NCBI GenBank assembly: GCA_027405735.1
Contig: JAPEHQ010000006.1
Coordinates: 434,001 to 498,000 of the forward strand
DNA: 64,000 nucleotides
Origin: Mucor racemosus
Taxonomy: Eukaryota; Mucoromycota; Mucoromycetes; Mucorales; Mucoraceae
Reading direction: 5' to 3'
Shown: positions 34,578 to 45,872 of the stretch, in pieces
Layout of the letters: each line of letters opens with the position of its first letter
How positions within the stretch are numbered: position 1 is the stretch's first letter
Position numbers and translations under genes: made by a program
The notes under the pieces: generated by a model
What the model was told of the DNA's origin: nothing
Seen by the model: only the letters and a program-made list of their open reading frames with translations
The model's database searches: none

Positions 34578-35273
34578 ATGAAGTTTACATTTGTCGCCTT
34601 GATATCTTCAGTTGCATTCTCTCAATTGGTTTCAGCTCAGGTTCCAGCTTGTGCGGCTCAGGAAGTGTAAGTCTATATCGTTGATTATTGGCTAGGAAGC
34701 TAATTAAGGTATATAGTTTGAATACATGTATTTCTAATGAGGATACATATTTGAAAACTTGTGTTGACCAAGGTATTCATTGTTAGTTTACATATATAAT
34801 TGATTGGTCTTATTAAAATTATGTGTTTGTTTATAGACTATGCCTGTCTTTGTAAGGTAGGATGAATATTTGAAATTAACAAGGTTTATACAGTAAACTA
34901 ATTGATTTGTGTTTATAGTGGCATAAGGCCAAGTTATCTTGCTATGATAATTGCCCCAATGATTTGGGAATGGCAATGGTAAAAGGACAAAAAGATACAT
35001 TCTGCTCAATTGCACAAACATACAATACGTGAGTATGATTATATATAAAAGATGTATATATTAATAATAATATTCATTTATAGAACTACCAGTAGCAGTT
35101 CAATGGCCCCTTCAATGGCTGCTTCAACCACTATTCCTAGTAATTCGGCATCTGTAGCCCTACCTTCTTCATCTTCTTCCACCACTGCATCTTCATCTTC
35201 TACATCAAATCATCATTACGTTGGCCAAGGCTTAATGTTTGTTGCAGGTGTAACTGCTTATTTTTTGATTTAA
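34578..35273 (+). CDS. Small secreted Cys-rich protein with GPI-anchor-type C-terminus
   Basis: Five exons (34578-34664, 34742-34772, 34837-34856, 34919-35028, 35084-35273) give 145 aa. Exon 1 codes a signal peptide (MKFTFVALISSVAFSQLVSA). The mature core of about 55 residues has seven cysteines at 25, 36, 43, 45, 54, 58 and 75, including YACLCKW and SCYDNC. This recalls CFEM-like surface proteins, though the eight-Cys pattern is not complete. A Ser/Thr-rich spacer follows, then a hydrophobic end (GLMFVAGVTAYFLI) as in GPI-anchored proteins. It probably sits on the plasma membrane or cell wall. The first donor is taken as GTGTAAGT because the stronger GTAAGT two bases later would break the frame. 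Confidence 0.75.
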
Positions 35274-38200
35274 ATTATTACACATTTAGCAACTGCAATC
35301 TATTTTTACAGCTTATCATAATATATCTAATTACAATTACAATTATCATTTCTATTAATGTTTATATAATATATTCGTTTGTTTTATTGACAATAAATAA
35401 TAGATTCTCAACAGATTATATATATATATATATATACGGTATATATATTTATGTATCATTCCCCTTATATAAATGAGCAGTAAATAGACTAGAAAGAACT
35501 GAAACTCAAAATGTTGCCATCGACTATGAATACAGAAATGTCTAAAAAATGCAATAAAAGGCTCTTAAATTAAGCATGACATACATAATTACAAATTAGC
35601 GCGGGCGATTATAATTGTCTTGAATATACACTAGATATTTTCCCCTGAGTGTGGCGATCATTTTCAAGTAAATAATTTACATTGTTGTGCAAACATAGGA
35701 CTTCTTGTGTAAGCTTAAAATTCTGGGATTTGATTGACCACTACTTTTAGGCATTTAGTCCCTTGACCATTTTACAAATCTATATACCCTTATCGCTGTT
35801 ACATGCAATGGAAAACAATAATAATCGAATACAAGTACTGCGTACATTCCATACATACAATGTTACGGAGTTTTCTCGATAATACATTTTGCTGTTAATA
35901 ATAAGATTGTGCATGTAATTGCATGGTTTACCATGGTTCTTGTATGACCATTGCTGTATTTTATTTATTAATAGATACAATTCTGTTTCATCATTTGTTG
36001 TTTATTTTCTTCATTTATATACTGCCTCTGTGAGAAATATATGATAAACTGTATATAATGTTGATTATTATTCATTTACTAGTATAGTAATTTGTAATAA
36101 AAATAGACCTTCAATTTAAGAAAAAAAAAGGGCATTATAGAAAGTGGCTGATGCCAAGTAAGGGTTTTTTTATATCAGTGTATTTTATATATAGAAAGGT
36201 TCATAGTTAAGAAAGTAAATTCAAACCTTAAGTTTTTAATAACAATACACTTTAAAACGCTTTGTTGTTATCTAACGGACAACGACGGGCGAGATGATGC
36301 CAAGCAAAAATAATCTTTGTTAGTGATGGTAACTCCTCGACTTTCCATATTCAAGCGCTCTATGTCGATGCTATGATACAATGCTTATTTTTAGTAGCGA
36401 TAAAACGGATCTATTCTTTCAATGAAAAATACTTAATCAGATAAGAAAAAACATATCGCCAACCATCGTTATTTGAATGTCTTTCGTATATTGACGGTAT
36501 TTGGCACAAAAGGCATACAGAAGCCGCTTAAAATCGAGTTTGAAAACGTTGCATGATTGTATTGAGCAACATTTAAGAATATATATCTATCACTACTAGC
36601 AAGTATACAAATGTATAATAGACTTTTATACATTTTAAAAACCAATTGAACGCAAAATGAGCAAAATCACACATAAATAGCTCCTTTTTCGGCGAATTTT
36701 GCAACGTTTGCGGGATCAAAACAATGCGTGATTGTATTCTGTGTCCAAGATATACCTATTGAAGGATTTCCAGCAATTTTAAAGATACTTTTTTTTTTAT
36801 GCAAAATCCTTCAAATCAATCATTTTCCCCCTTACAGATGTAGGTCCGAGACGACGAAAATCAATCAAGGAATTTTTTGAGCCTAAAATTGCAATATTTT
36901 ACTAAGGCATATTATCATTTTAAATAACCGTCGAATGCTACTAAACAATACGAAAATTTTTATTTGAGTATTTTTGATGCAAAAAATAGACAAAACTGGA
37001 TAAAACCGTTTTTACGTTTTTTGCAATTTACTCGCTACAAATAAAACCAATATTGATAAAACTTTCACATCAGATACACTATTAAGATATCTACTAAAAA
37101 GCTTAGAATAGTTTTTAATTGGGGAAGTTCGCGGTGTCAATTTTACCGAAAAACAATTTTTTGGATCGAAATTTGTCCAAATGAAAACAGTGGAAGAAGC
37201 AATTTATTTCAAATTCCGTACTACATATTTTTTATGCCTGAAAACTATCGTAAATAGCTGTTTTTATCAATGCAACGAGCGAGTATCCGTTCCCAACGAT
37301 TACGATCAGTTTCATAAAGGAATATTATTTAAATTTTAATGCGTTTTAGGTTGGTTTAATAATAATTAATTGGAATTACTCAATATTCGGCAAATGTTTG
37401 TTTTTGTTTTAAAATAATTTCATGATGATCACCAACATTAAGCGGGGCATCTTTTTCTATTATTCCACAAGGCAACTCCAGAAATTTGCGTTGTTTTTTC
37501 ATAGCCCTTTATATTGAGATTATATATAATATACCGATGCATAATTTTGTTAAGTCTTGAGATTAATAATTATATATTTTACATTGAAAGACTAGAACGT
37601 CTGTCGTTCATTTTTTACACAAATCTGGGATTATATGCATCTGACATGACGATTTTGACACTAATTCTTTTTGTATACCCAATAAGTATGTTTTCCTGTC
37701 AGATAACTGATTTAACATATAAATATTATGAATTTCTTCTACACAGAAGAATGAATAGTCAACATCTTTCTACAATATAGAACAACATGGCTTGGCTTCG
37801 ATTTTCCTAAACATTTTGCTGTAGCACAAATATATATATCTGTCGTCATTGAATACAAGATCTACAACAAGTAAATAAAAATTCGTGTTGGGCTGAGAAG
37901 AGGAAAGCATTTTTATAATATAGAATAATGCCAAATTCAGCCATATGTTGTATTTTTGCACATTGACTGACAACATTTCAAGTGAACTGGCTGGAACAAA
38001 GCACCTTATTTTTAGGTTATTTTTTGAATGTAGATGTCGATCTATTTTTGGCTTATTTTTTGTTATAGCACTAAATGCAGTAAAAATTTTTTTGTTTCGT
38101 TTATTCGTTCGTTCCTTCACAGCTAAAAGGTAAGCAGGGCGGGGTCATTTTATCACAAGGTAAACAAAATTTATATTTATATTTATAAACTATTTGAAAT

Positions 38201-38326
38201 AGTTACACAGTCAAAAAGAAGAAATCCCCTTAAATCTTATATAAATCAATTCCTTTCAAAAAAAAAGTTTTGTTGTTTTCATCTCTTCTTTATCAAACAC
38301 TTTTTTTTTTATAACTTTTTTAAAAA
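35274..38326. other. Intergenic region, no gene recognised
   Basis: AT-rich sequence with a TA dinucleotide run at about 35415-35448. Open frames at 35780-35980 (-), 37514-37780 (+) and 37770-38120 (-) are short and without family features. The last ~100 bases before 38327 are T-rich leader of the pepsin-like gene. Confidence 0.5.
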
Positions 38327-40051
38327 ATGCGTTTTTCTTCAACTGTATTATTATCAACAGCTATTTTGTTCATTTCATCTACTTCAGCTGCCAAACTAGA
38401 GAAAAGATGTGCTTTAAAAAGAGAACCCATGACAATTGAAGATGGTTTGGTATGTTGTCTTGAATAAAAAAAAATACATTTCGCCCCCTTAACTAAATAT
38501 CCATCATTTTTCTATATTTTTTCAGCCTATTGCAAAGATAAAAGTTGGTAAGCAACAACAACAACAATTACAACAACGGATAGTCTTCCGAGAAAAAGTT
38601 CAAATGCTAAAAATACATAATTAATATAGGCACACCTCCACAAACTTTCTCGGTAGTATTTGATACTGGTAATTCACTCACTTGGGTACCAGCAGCTGAG
38701 GTAACCATGAAAACCAAATTATTTTTTGACGTATTTGTATTAATTACCATATTTGTAACATAGTGCCATACTCCAGAATGTCGCCAACAATCCAACCTTT
38801 ACAATTCTAATTCTTCATCAACTGCTGTTGATCTTCACAAGAAACAATCTATTAAATATGAAGAAGGCGTTTGCATTGATGCAAGACTTTTTAGAGTAAA
38901 GTCTACATTTATTTCATGAAAAAAAATTTTTTTTTAATGATTAATCAAATTTGTTATTTTTAGGATACTATCTCAGTTGCAGGTCTTGCTGTACCTAATC
39001 AATTGTTTGGTAGTGCTTATAGCGTCAAAGGTCTAGGTGGTGATTCTTATCGTATGTAATAATACTACAAAAATACCTTTAATTATGTGACTAAATCATG
39101 ATATCATTTCTGTAGTCGGTTCCCTTGGTTTAGGTGGTTTCTATGCTGATGGTTCTACTGATTATTTGACATCAAACTCAGCCTCATCAAACCAAAGTAA
39201 GTAGCATAATAATAGTTATCAACATTGAAAAAAAAAAAAGAAAAAGTTTGCTAAGCCCATTTAAACCCTTTTCAATTTTATAGAAAGACAAGGTATCAAT
39301 CAAATTCTAGACCCTTTTTTAAATGTCCTACTACACACATGCTTATATTAAATTCTTTAATTTCTTTCTTTTTGTAGCTGTAAGCTCTGGTGGTTTCGCT
39401 CAAAATGGCTTCCAAAGTGCTTATGGTCAATCATCTCAACAATTCGGTATGGTCGCTACTTCCACTGGTTTCTATCAAAAAAGAAGTAATGATCAATCAG
39501 ATGCTGAATTCATTTTTGGTGGTGTTGATCACAATGTTTACAAGGGCGATGTTGCTTATCTTAAACTACCTACTTGCGATTATGGTGATTCCCCATTCTG
39601 GAAGACTGAGATCAAGTGTGTTAAATTGGGCGATAAAATTGATATCAAATTAGCCCCTAAATCATTAGCATCTTTGAGTACCGGCTCAAACTTTATTCAG
39701 GCTCCAACCAAACAAGCAGATCTTTTGCATGCTGCTATTGATGCTAAATATGATGAAAATGAAGGTGTTTATAGATTAGATTGTTGCGAAAAACTCGATG
39801 ATTTGCCCACATTTAAGATTGATTTCAACGGTTATCGTGTTTCTTTGCCTCCTAAGCTTTATATCAAGAAGGATGGCGAAAAGAAATGTCATACCCTTAT
39901 TGGCCGTAATGGCGATGAAGAAAAGAATTGGAATTTGGGCGGTGCTTTCCTCAACAACTTTTATCATATTTATGATGCTAGTAACAGCCAAATTGGTCTT
40001 GCTATTCCTAAAGGAGGCTGTGATGCCAAGATCACTAAACTTTCTAAATAG
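38327..40051 (+). CDS. Secreted pepsin-like (family A1) protein with a degenerate second active site, probable pseudoprotease
   Basis: Exons 38327-38449, 38526-38547, 38630-38700, 38764-38895, 38964-39051, 39116-39196 and 39378-40051 give 396 aa. A signal peptide ([20 protein letters not shown]) is followed by a short propeptide-like part. The first catalytic motif is [13 protein letters not shown] with Asp60. The fold continues with [22 protein letters not shown] and the second-lobe segment [20 protein letters not shown]. The second catalytic motif, normally DTGT/S, reads LSTGSNFI: the aspartate is Ser273 (AGT at 39677-39679). The flap, usually YGTG/YGSG, reads YEEG. Pepsins need both aspartates, so this copy should be inactive as a protease. 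The frame is otherwise intact, with Cys pairs and the C-terminal [13 protein letters not shown] segment, arguing for a retained non-enzymatic role. Confidence 0.85.
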
Positions 40052-40339
40052 ATTTATAAAAAAAAAATCAAATTGTTGTATATCCTTTCCATGTATCATT
40101 CTCACAAAACCCCGTATCATAATATAAAATAAATAAAATTATCAATTTTTCTTCAATAAATTTCTATTGATGAGTAAATAAACTTGTTTTTAATTTGCTT
40201 ACATGTTACAAAATTTTGTTTTTTTATTTATAGTAACTCGGCTATGGACGCTTGGATCATGGATCAAGAGGAATTAATCAAATGCATCAACAACCATAAA
40301 GAACATGCGATGAAAAGGGTTTGATTAAAAATATGGTGA

Positions 40340-41805
40340 TATTTTTTCAATTTCCAATGTTACCGGACATAGGCGGACCACCGGACGGCTTTCGGGAGAT
40401 TATGTAATAAATATGGCACTTTTATAATTTATGGCACCCTTCAAATCAAGTGCCATCACAGTATAATATTTATAATATTTATAATATTTATAATATTTAT
40501 AATGCTAAAAACTAGCTATTATGTATATAAATAAGAAATAATTAATTTTGGCTCTTTATTTTTAGTATGTGCATTACGAGAATTTTTTAAAAAAGAAGTA
40601 CCATAATTTTAATCGTCAGGAAAAAATCAGGTACCTAAAAATCAGGTACTCCATATTGCTATTATATGCCTTCAATTATGATGGTTAATGTTATCTCTTC
40701 AAAGAGAAATATCAATGTTGATCAAACTTGGATCAATGGATTCATCGGTGAATATTATCCGTAGGCAATCGCAATGGTGGCCATTAATCAGAAGCAATCT
40801 AACTTGAATCTATCTTTTTAAATATACGGTTACCCAATGGTTGAGGTTGATGTTTTGCATTAACAAAAGGTCTTTTGATTATATTCCTTGGTTATTGATC
40901 GTACTGGACACTGGATTCTTGATGAAGTCCAGAAAGGTGATTGCGCTATTGTTTTCATCGTAACTTTATGAGAACGGAAGCCTACATTTTTGACAAAACA
41001 AATATAGCCTCTTAACATGAATGTAACTTTAATGTTGCAAGAAGTTCTAGTCATAACATTGCTGCATATATGACACATTCGACCTCTGGTTAATTCCTCA
41101 GTTGACTTCGGTCCAGCATCAATGATAGCCCCGTCCATTGTTTGCCATTATCTAAAATGTTTTTTCACACAACCTAACCGAGGCAGAGCTTGTATACACT
41201 TTTGTAGCTGCCCTTCATCTTCTTGCCCTTAAGGGTCTCTCTTTTCCAACCAATGTTTAAATTGAACAAGAACATTCACGCAATAACGGATCAAAATATG
41301 CGCTGGACGATTAAATAACAAATCCATCGGGATACTAGTTTTTGAATCAAGTAACTATAGATTTCGTTTCACTGGGATCATGAACACTATACTTTTTATG
41401 AGAGCACATGTATTCTGGTGTCAGAGTTAAAATAAATAAAATAACTTGTAGCATCTGTTGGCAGCTACCCATTTGAGTACCATATTTAGGTACCTGATTT
41501 TTTCCTGACGATTAAAATTATGGTACTTCTTTTTTAAAAAATTCTCGTAATGCACATACTAAAAATAAAGAGCCAAAATTAATTATTTCTTATTTATATA
41601 CATAATAGCTAGTTTTTAGCATTATAAATATTATAAATATTATAAATATTATAAATATTATAAATATTATAAATATTATACTGTGATGGCACTTGATTTG
41701 AAGGGTGCCATAAATTATAAAAGTGCCATATTTATTACATAATCTCCCGAAAGCCGTCCGGTGGTCCGCCTATGTCCGGTAATTTCGGAAATTGAAAAAC
41801 GCCAT
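40340..41805. mobile_element. Foldback-type element with ~300-bp inverted arms
   Basis: The left arm (about 40340-40640) and right arm (about 41484-41805) are near-perfect inverted copies. Each includes TTACCGGACATAGGCGGACC at its outer side, then TTTCGGGAGATTATGTAATA, a 9-bp ATAATATTT tandem array, and the inner phrase AATCAGGTACCTAAA. The 9-mer array is longer in the right arm. The ~840-bp centre has no recognised transposase; an open frame at 40860-41138 (-) is unassigned. TA flanks the CCGGACAT cores, but similarity continues past them, so the true ends and target duplication are not fixed. A non-autonomous Mutator-like or foldback element is most likely. Confidence 0.7.
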
Positions 41806-41892
41806 AAAAAGTGCCCTCATCCGAGGAATTTATCATTAACATACTTACACAGGCTTTAGATTTTGATATTTCCTGTATCATTATCAATATGT

Positions 41893-41937
41893 ACTACCGC
41901 AGTAATACTTACCGCAGTAACACTTACCGCAGTAATA
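41893..41937 (+). repeat. Three tandem 15-bp units upstream of the IFRD gene
   Basis: Units 41893-41907, 41908-41922 and 41923-41937 share the core TACCGCAGTAA with one or two differences outside it. They lie about 320 bp upstream of the IFRD start codon, so they could be clustered protein-binding sites, or simply a minisatellite seed. Confidence 0.5.
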
Positions 41938-42258
41938 GATACTACATTGATTACTGAAAGAATATCAATTATTCACGACAAGGTAAACATCAGCCTTAAA
42001 ACTGTTCAATACACGTAGCCCTTAATAGGTATTAATAATATAGGATCACATGTATTCTCTTAACAATCTTCAACCCACCCAACCACTAACATTCCTGTTT
42101 CAAACTCAAAGCATTTTGGTTTCAATGCAAAAATAGAAAAGTGCGTTATTCGCGACGTCATTGCTGCATACAGAGAAAATTTTTTATATAAATACTGAAT
42201 AATTTCTACAGAAACTGTTTATTTTTTCCTTTTCTATTTATATCATACTATCGCAAAA

Positions 42259-43701
42259 ATGTATGGAAATTTTATGCCTAAAAAGGTTGCTAAAGTTAGC
42301 TCCAAAGTCGAAAAAGAAGCTCCTGAGATCGTTAATTGGGTCGACAAGTTGAGTCAAATCATTGAGGATCTTTCAGAAAGTAAAACAAGGTATGTACTGT
42401 ACATTTTCCTAAATTCAATCTAATAAAAAGTAAATAGCAATCGAGAGGAATTACTCGAGACCCTTGTAGATATTTTGGCAAATCATCATGCTTCATCTCA
42501 AATCGAAGATCGCTTAGAAGAAATCTTGGGTTTATTAAAGAGATCATTATTAAAGAATTCAAGCACTCATGAAGCATGTCTTGCATCAAAAGCAATTGCA
42601 TTAACATTTATCAATATGGAAGATATTTCTGAAAGTGAAGGAGATGATTTATACCGTAGAATTTTACCTTCCTTAAGAAATAGAATCAAGGATAGCGAAC
42701 AAGTGGATATCAAGATTAGTGTATGTTTTCCTATGATTTCATTTTTTTTTTTTTTTTTTTTTTGGATGTACTAAATCATATTTTAGTGCCTCCAAACTTT
42801 GTCTTTAATCACATATACCGCAGCTTCGGATATTGATAAGCAATTGGTGAGAGATTACTTGTTTGATCTCATTGAGACTGATGGCGCTGATTTCAATGTC
42901 GAGAATTTATCAACTGCTGATTTGGATAATTTATTCAGCGAGGCTATTCAAGCTTACGGTATCTTATTTGCTGCTTCCTTTACCACCGGTCTTGTTGATT
43001 TCGATATATTATGGGAAGAATTGGAAAAGTAAGTTGATAATTTAATTTTTAAAAATGCTGTTGATTGACATGTGTTGGTCATTAGGGTTATGCCTGTGCA
43101 TGAAATGTTGTTGGAATCATCAGATAAAGATATCAGAATTTCTGCTGGTGAAAACATTGGTTTGATGTTTGAAACTGCAAACGTTTTTTTGTCATCAGAT
43201 TCAGATGACGAAGGTGGCGAAGAAGAAACCGTTAAACCCGAATATGATAACATGGGCGGTTTGATCTATACATTGAAGGAATTATCTATCGATAGCAGCC
43301 GACGTAGAGCAAAGAGTGACAAAGCAGAACAAAAATCAGTGTTTCGTGATATTGTAAAGAGTGTTGAGGAGAATGTGAAACCTGCAGAAGAACTTAAAAT
43401 CGGTGGAAAGATTCTTACTTTCCGTGGTTGGGCAAAGATTTTACCATTAAATGCATTCAGACATATTCTTGGTCAAGGATTCCAACATCATTTGAAGACT
43501 AATGATATGATGAAGGGTATTTTCCGTTATTCTATTGGACGTCAACAACCAGAAGATCCTGATGATTCTGGTGATGAAGAAGGCATTGATGGATCTATTT
43601 TAAGTAATGTTGACAGAAAATACATTAATGACGAAAACAAAAAGTCAAGAACAAAGCAATTGCGCAATGCAAGACTTGGTAAAGAAAATCCTTCATATTA
43701 A
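42259..43701 (+). CDS. Interferon-related developmental regulator (IFRD1/IFRD2) family protein
   Basis: Four exons (42259-42389, 42438-42720, 42787-43028, 43086-43701) give 423 aa, close to animal IFRD1 (about 450). Helical armadillo-type repeats fill residues ~25-275, with ACLASKAIALTFI near 80 and the family segment IRISAGENIGLMFE at about 236-249. Then comes the IFRD signature RRAKSDKAEQKSVFRDIV. The C-terminal IFRD_C part (TFRGWAKILPLNAFRHILGQ, HHLKTNDMMKGIFRY) and a basic end (KKSRTKQLRNARLGKE) follow. Animal members act as transcriptional co-regulators and have been linked to ribosome salvage; the role in fungi is less clear. A 15-nt T run in the second intron (42745-42762) is unusual. 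It is convergent with the permease gene, with 190 bp between stops. Confidence 0.93.
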
Positions 43702-43891
43702 ATAACACTTCTAGAAAGCAAAGCCAAACCCCTTTAATCAATCTTCAATGTATCATATTACAAGCAGAGCATTTAAATACGAGAATCTATACATATATTT
43801 TATTTTAAAGAAGGAAAACGATTTAAAAAGAACTAAAACTTCTAAAATATAATACAAAAAAAATGAATAAACATTAAAAAGAACCCCATTA

Positions 43892-45872
43892 TTATGGTTC
43901 AATAGTTCTACTTGTAGTAGCAGTTGCTGTAGTTAATTCATCAAGGGGATGTTCTTCATTGACCGAATTATGAATAAATCCATCACGAATTTCATCTCTT
44001 TCGGATCTTTCTTTTTCTTCTAATTCCTTCATGGTCTCAGGTCCCCATTCAGCGGGTACAACCAAGTTCAAAAAGATGGCCATCAAAGATCCAATACAAT
44101 AACCAGTATCAACAATTGTTTCAATGGCACTCAAGAAACCTTGTAAAGCTTCGTTATCGCCAGAATAACTAAAGACATGTGTAAACCAGGAGGGAACTAA
44201 TGTAACACCTAAACCAAGAGCTAATGAGCAAGTAACAATGAAACGATCACGTCTAGTCCAATCGAGGTAAGCAAGGATACGAATACCAGATACAGTGACA
44301 GATGCAAATAAAAATGCATTCATACCGCCTAAAACAGAAGAAGGAATAGCTAAGAATACAGCTGAAATCTTGCCGAAAACACCATAGATAAAGATAAAGA
44401 AACAACAACAATAACCAGCGATACGATTAGCACAACGGGTCATGGCGACAACACCGTTATTTTGAGCAAATGTAACAAGAGGACTAATAGTCATACAAGC
44501 AGCCAAGAAGGAATTGATACCATCAGCAAGCAAACCACCCTGGATACGACGTTGAAAAGGCTCGCCTTCTACTTCAACACCGGATACATCGCAAGATGCA
44601 GTAATATCACCAATACTTTCCAACATGTTATCCAAATACACAATCAAAAACGGTATAACTGCAGGTCCATACACTGTAATCTTGAAGGTTTTCACCCATA
44701 AGAAAGTAATTGGTGGGGCGGTATCAATAGTACTGTGATCAACATAACCACATGCAGCTGCAACAATCAATCCAACAATCAATCCAATAACAATTTGAGA
44801 ACTCTTCATGAAAGGAGAACCTAAATTTTCAATGAGAATAATGGTGGCAAAAACAAGGAAACCGAGACCCAAGAACTGAGGGCTTCCCCAAGGAAGAGCA
44901 TGAGGAGCTTCAGTAGATGGACATAAAGAGTAAAGACCAGTAGCAGGCATGGAAGAACAACCACCCGATCCACCAGCCCAGTCTTGTAAAGCGGTACTAA
45001 TAACAGAACAACCAATTAATAAAATAGTTGTACCAGATACAATTGGAGGAAAAAGACGACGGATAGTCTTGGGAGGCAAGAAACTCATGCCAATTTCAAA
45101 GAATGAACAAACCATGGCTATCCATTTAATTAGAATCAATTGAAAATCAAATACACACGAAAAAACTACTTACATGTTCCCAAAATTGCGCCCCATGCTT
45201 CAGGACAAGGCAGATTTTGCACTGTTCCATCTTCCAAAATGTTTGTAGGGCAATAGCCACTGGAATACATGTTTTTGATGACTGCACTTGCTGCTGGAAT
45301 ACTAGCGAAATTGGGACCAACTACACTTAGTAAACCTGTACCAAGATAATAGCCAGTCCTCCATATCTTGAAGCGAGTAATTTGAATCAAAGATAAAATA
45401 GCAGAACAGATCAAAGCAGCAGACAAAAGATATTGTTGATCTGCCATCTCTAAATTCAAAGATGTTGCACCTGAACCAGTCATAATTAAAATTGGTGTAA
45501 CAACACCACTGACCTGTCAAAAACGAATAAATAAACAAAACTCTCAAGAGGCTTATAACATGATATGTAGATTCTTACCATAGCAAGGGAATGTTGAAAA
45601 CCCATTACCAATGCCAAACCTAAAGGCAATCGACTATTTAAACCCCAAAATGGAGTGCTCTTCTTCTCCTTGAGGAAAAATGAAGGAAGGCACATCACTT
45701 TCCAATCAAAATCACCCCACCATCCTTCTTTAGTACCAACTTGAGATTTGAAAACCTTCCAAAGATTAGGTTGTTCTACTGGAGCATATGCTTCAAATTG
45801 TGTTTGAGAGACTGATGGAATTGTTTCTGCATCATGTATTGTAGGTGATCCAGGTGCTGATTTACTGTCCAT
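43892..45872 (-). CDS. Purine (xanthine/uric acid) permease, NAT/NCS2 family, UapA/UapC-like
   Basis: Three exons (45872-45579, 45513-45174, 45117-43892) give 619 aa, normal for fungal NAT transporters with about 14 membrane segments. The NAT signature Q-N-x-G-x4-T-R is present as QNNGVVAMTR at 430-439, and the TMS8 substrate-site segment as LESIGDITAS at about 377-386. Other family segments are LGLALVMGFQHSLAM near the first helix, MTGSGATSL, and SFFEIGMSFLPPKTIRRLFPP. The Gln-Asn signature and ESIGD motif match the H+-coupled xanthine/urate symporters of ascomycetes. The protein belongs in the plasma membrane. The polar N-terminus (WGDFDWKVMCLPSFF) carries residues that govern trafficking in UapA. 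The C-terminal tail is acidic. Confidence 0.95.

Noticed and set aside
39323..39377. Open frame beginning at an ATG at 39323 and running into the pepsin-like gene's last exon
   Set aside because: The ATG lies in an intron. The exon begins at 39378 after TTTGTAG, and upstream exons coding the signal peptide and first active site join in phase.
40860..41138. Transposase gene inside the foldback element
   Set aside because: The 92-codon - strand frame shows no recognisable catalytic motif; kept only as an unassigned frame.
40464..41682. CRISPR-like arrays from the regularly repeated ATAATATTT units
   Set aside because: Units are contiguous 9-mers without spacers and the genome is eukaryotic; they are minisatellites.
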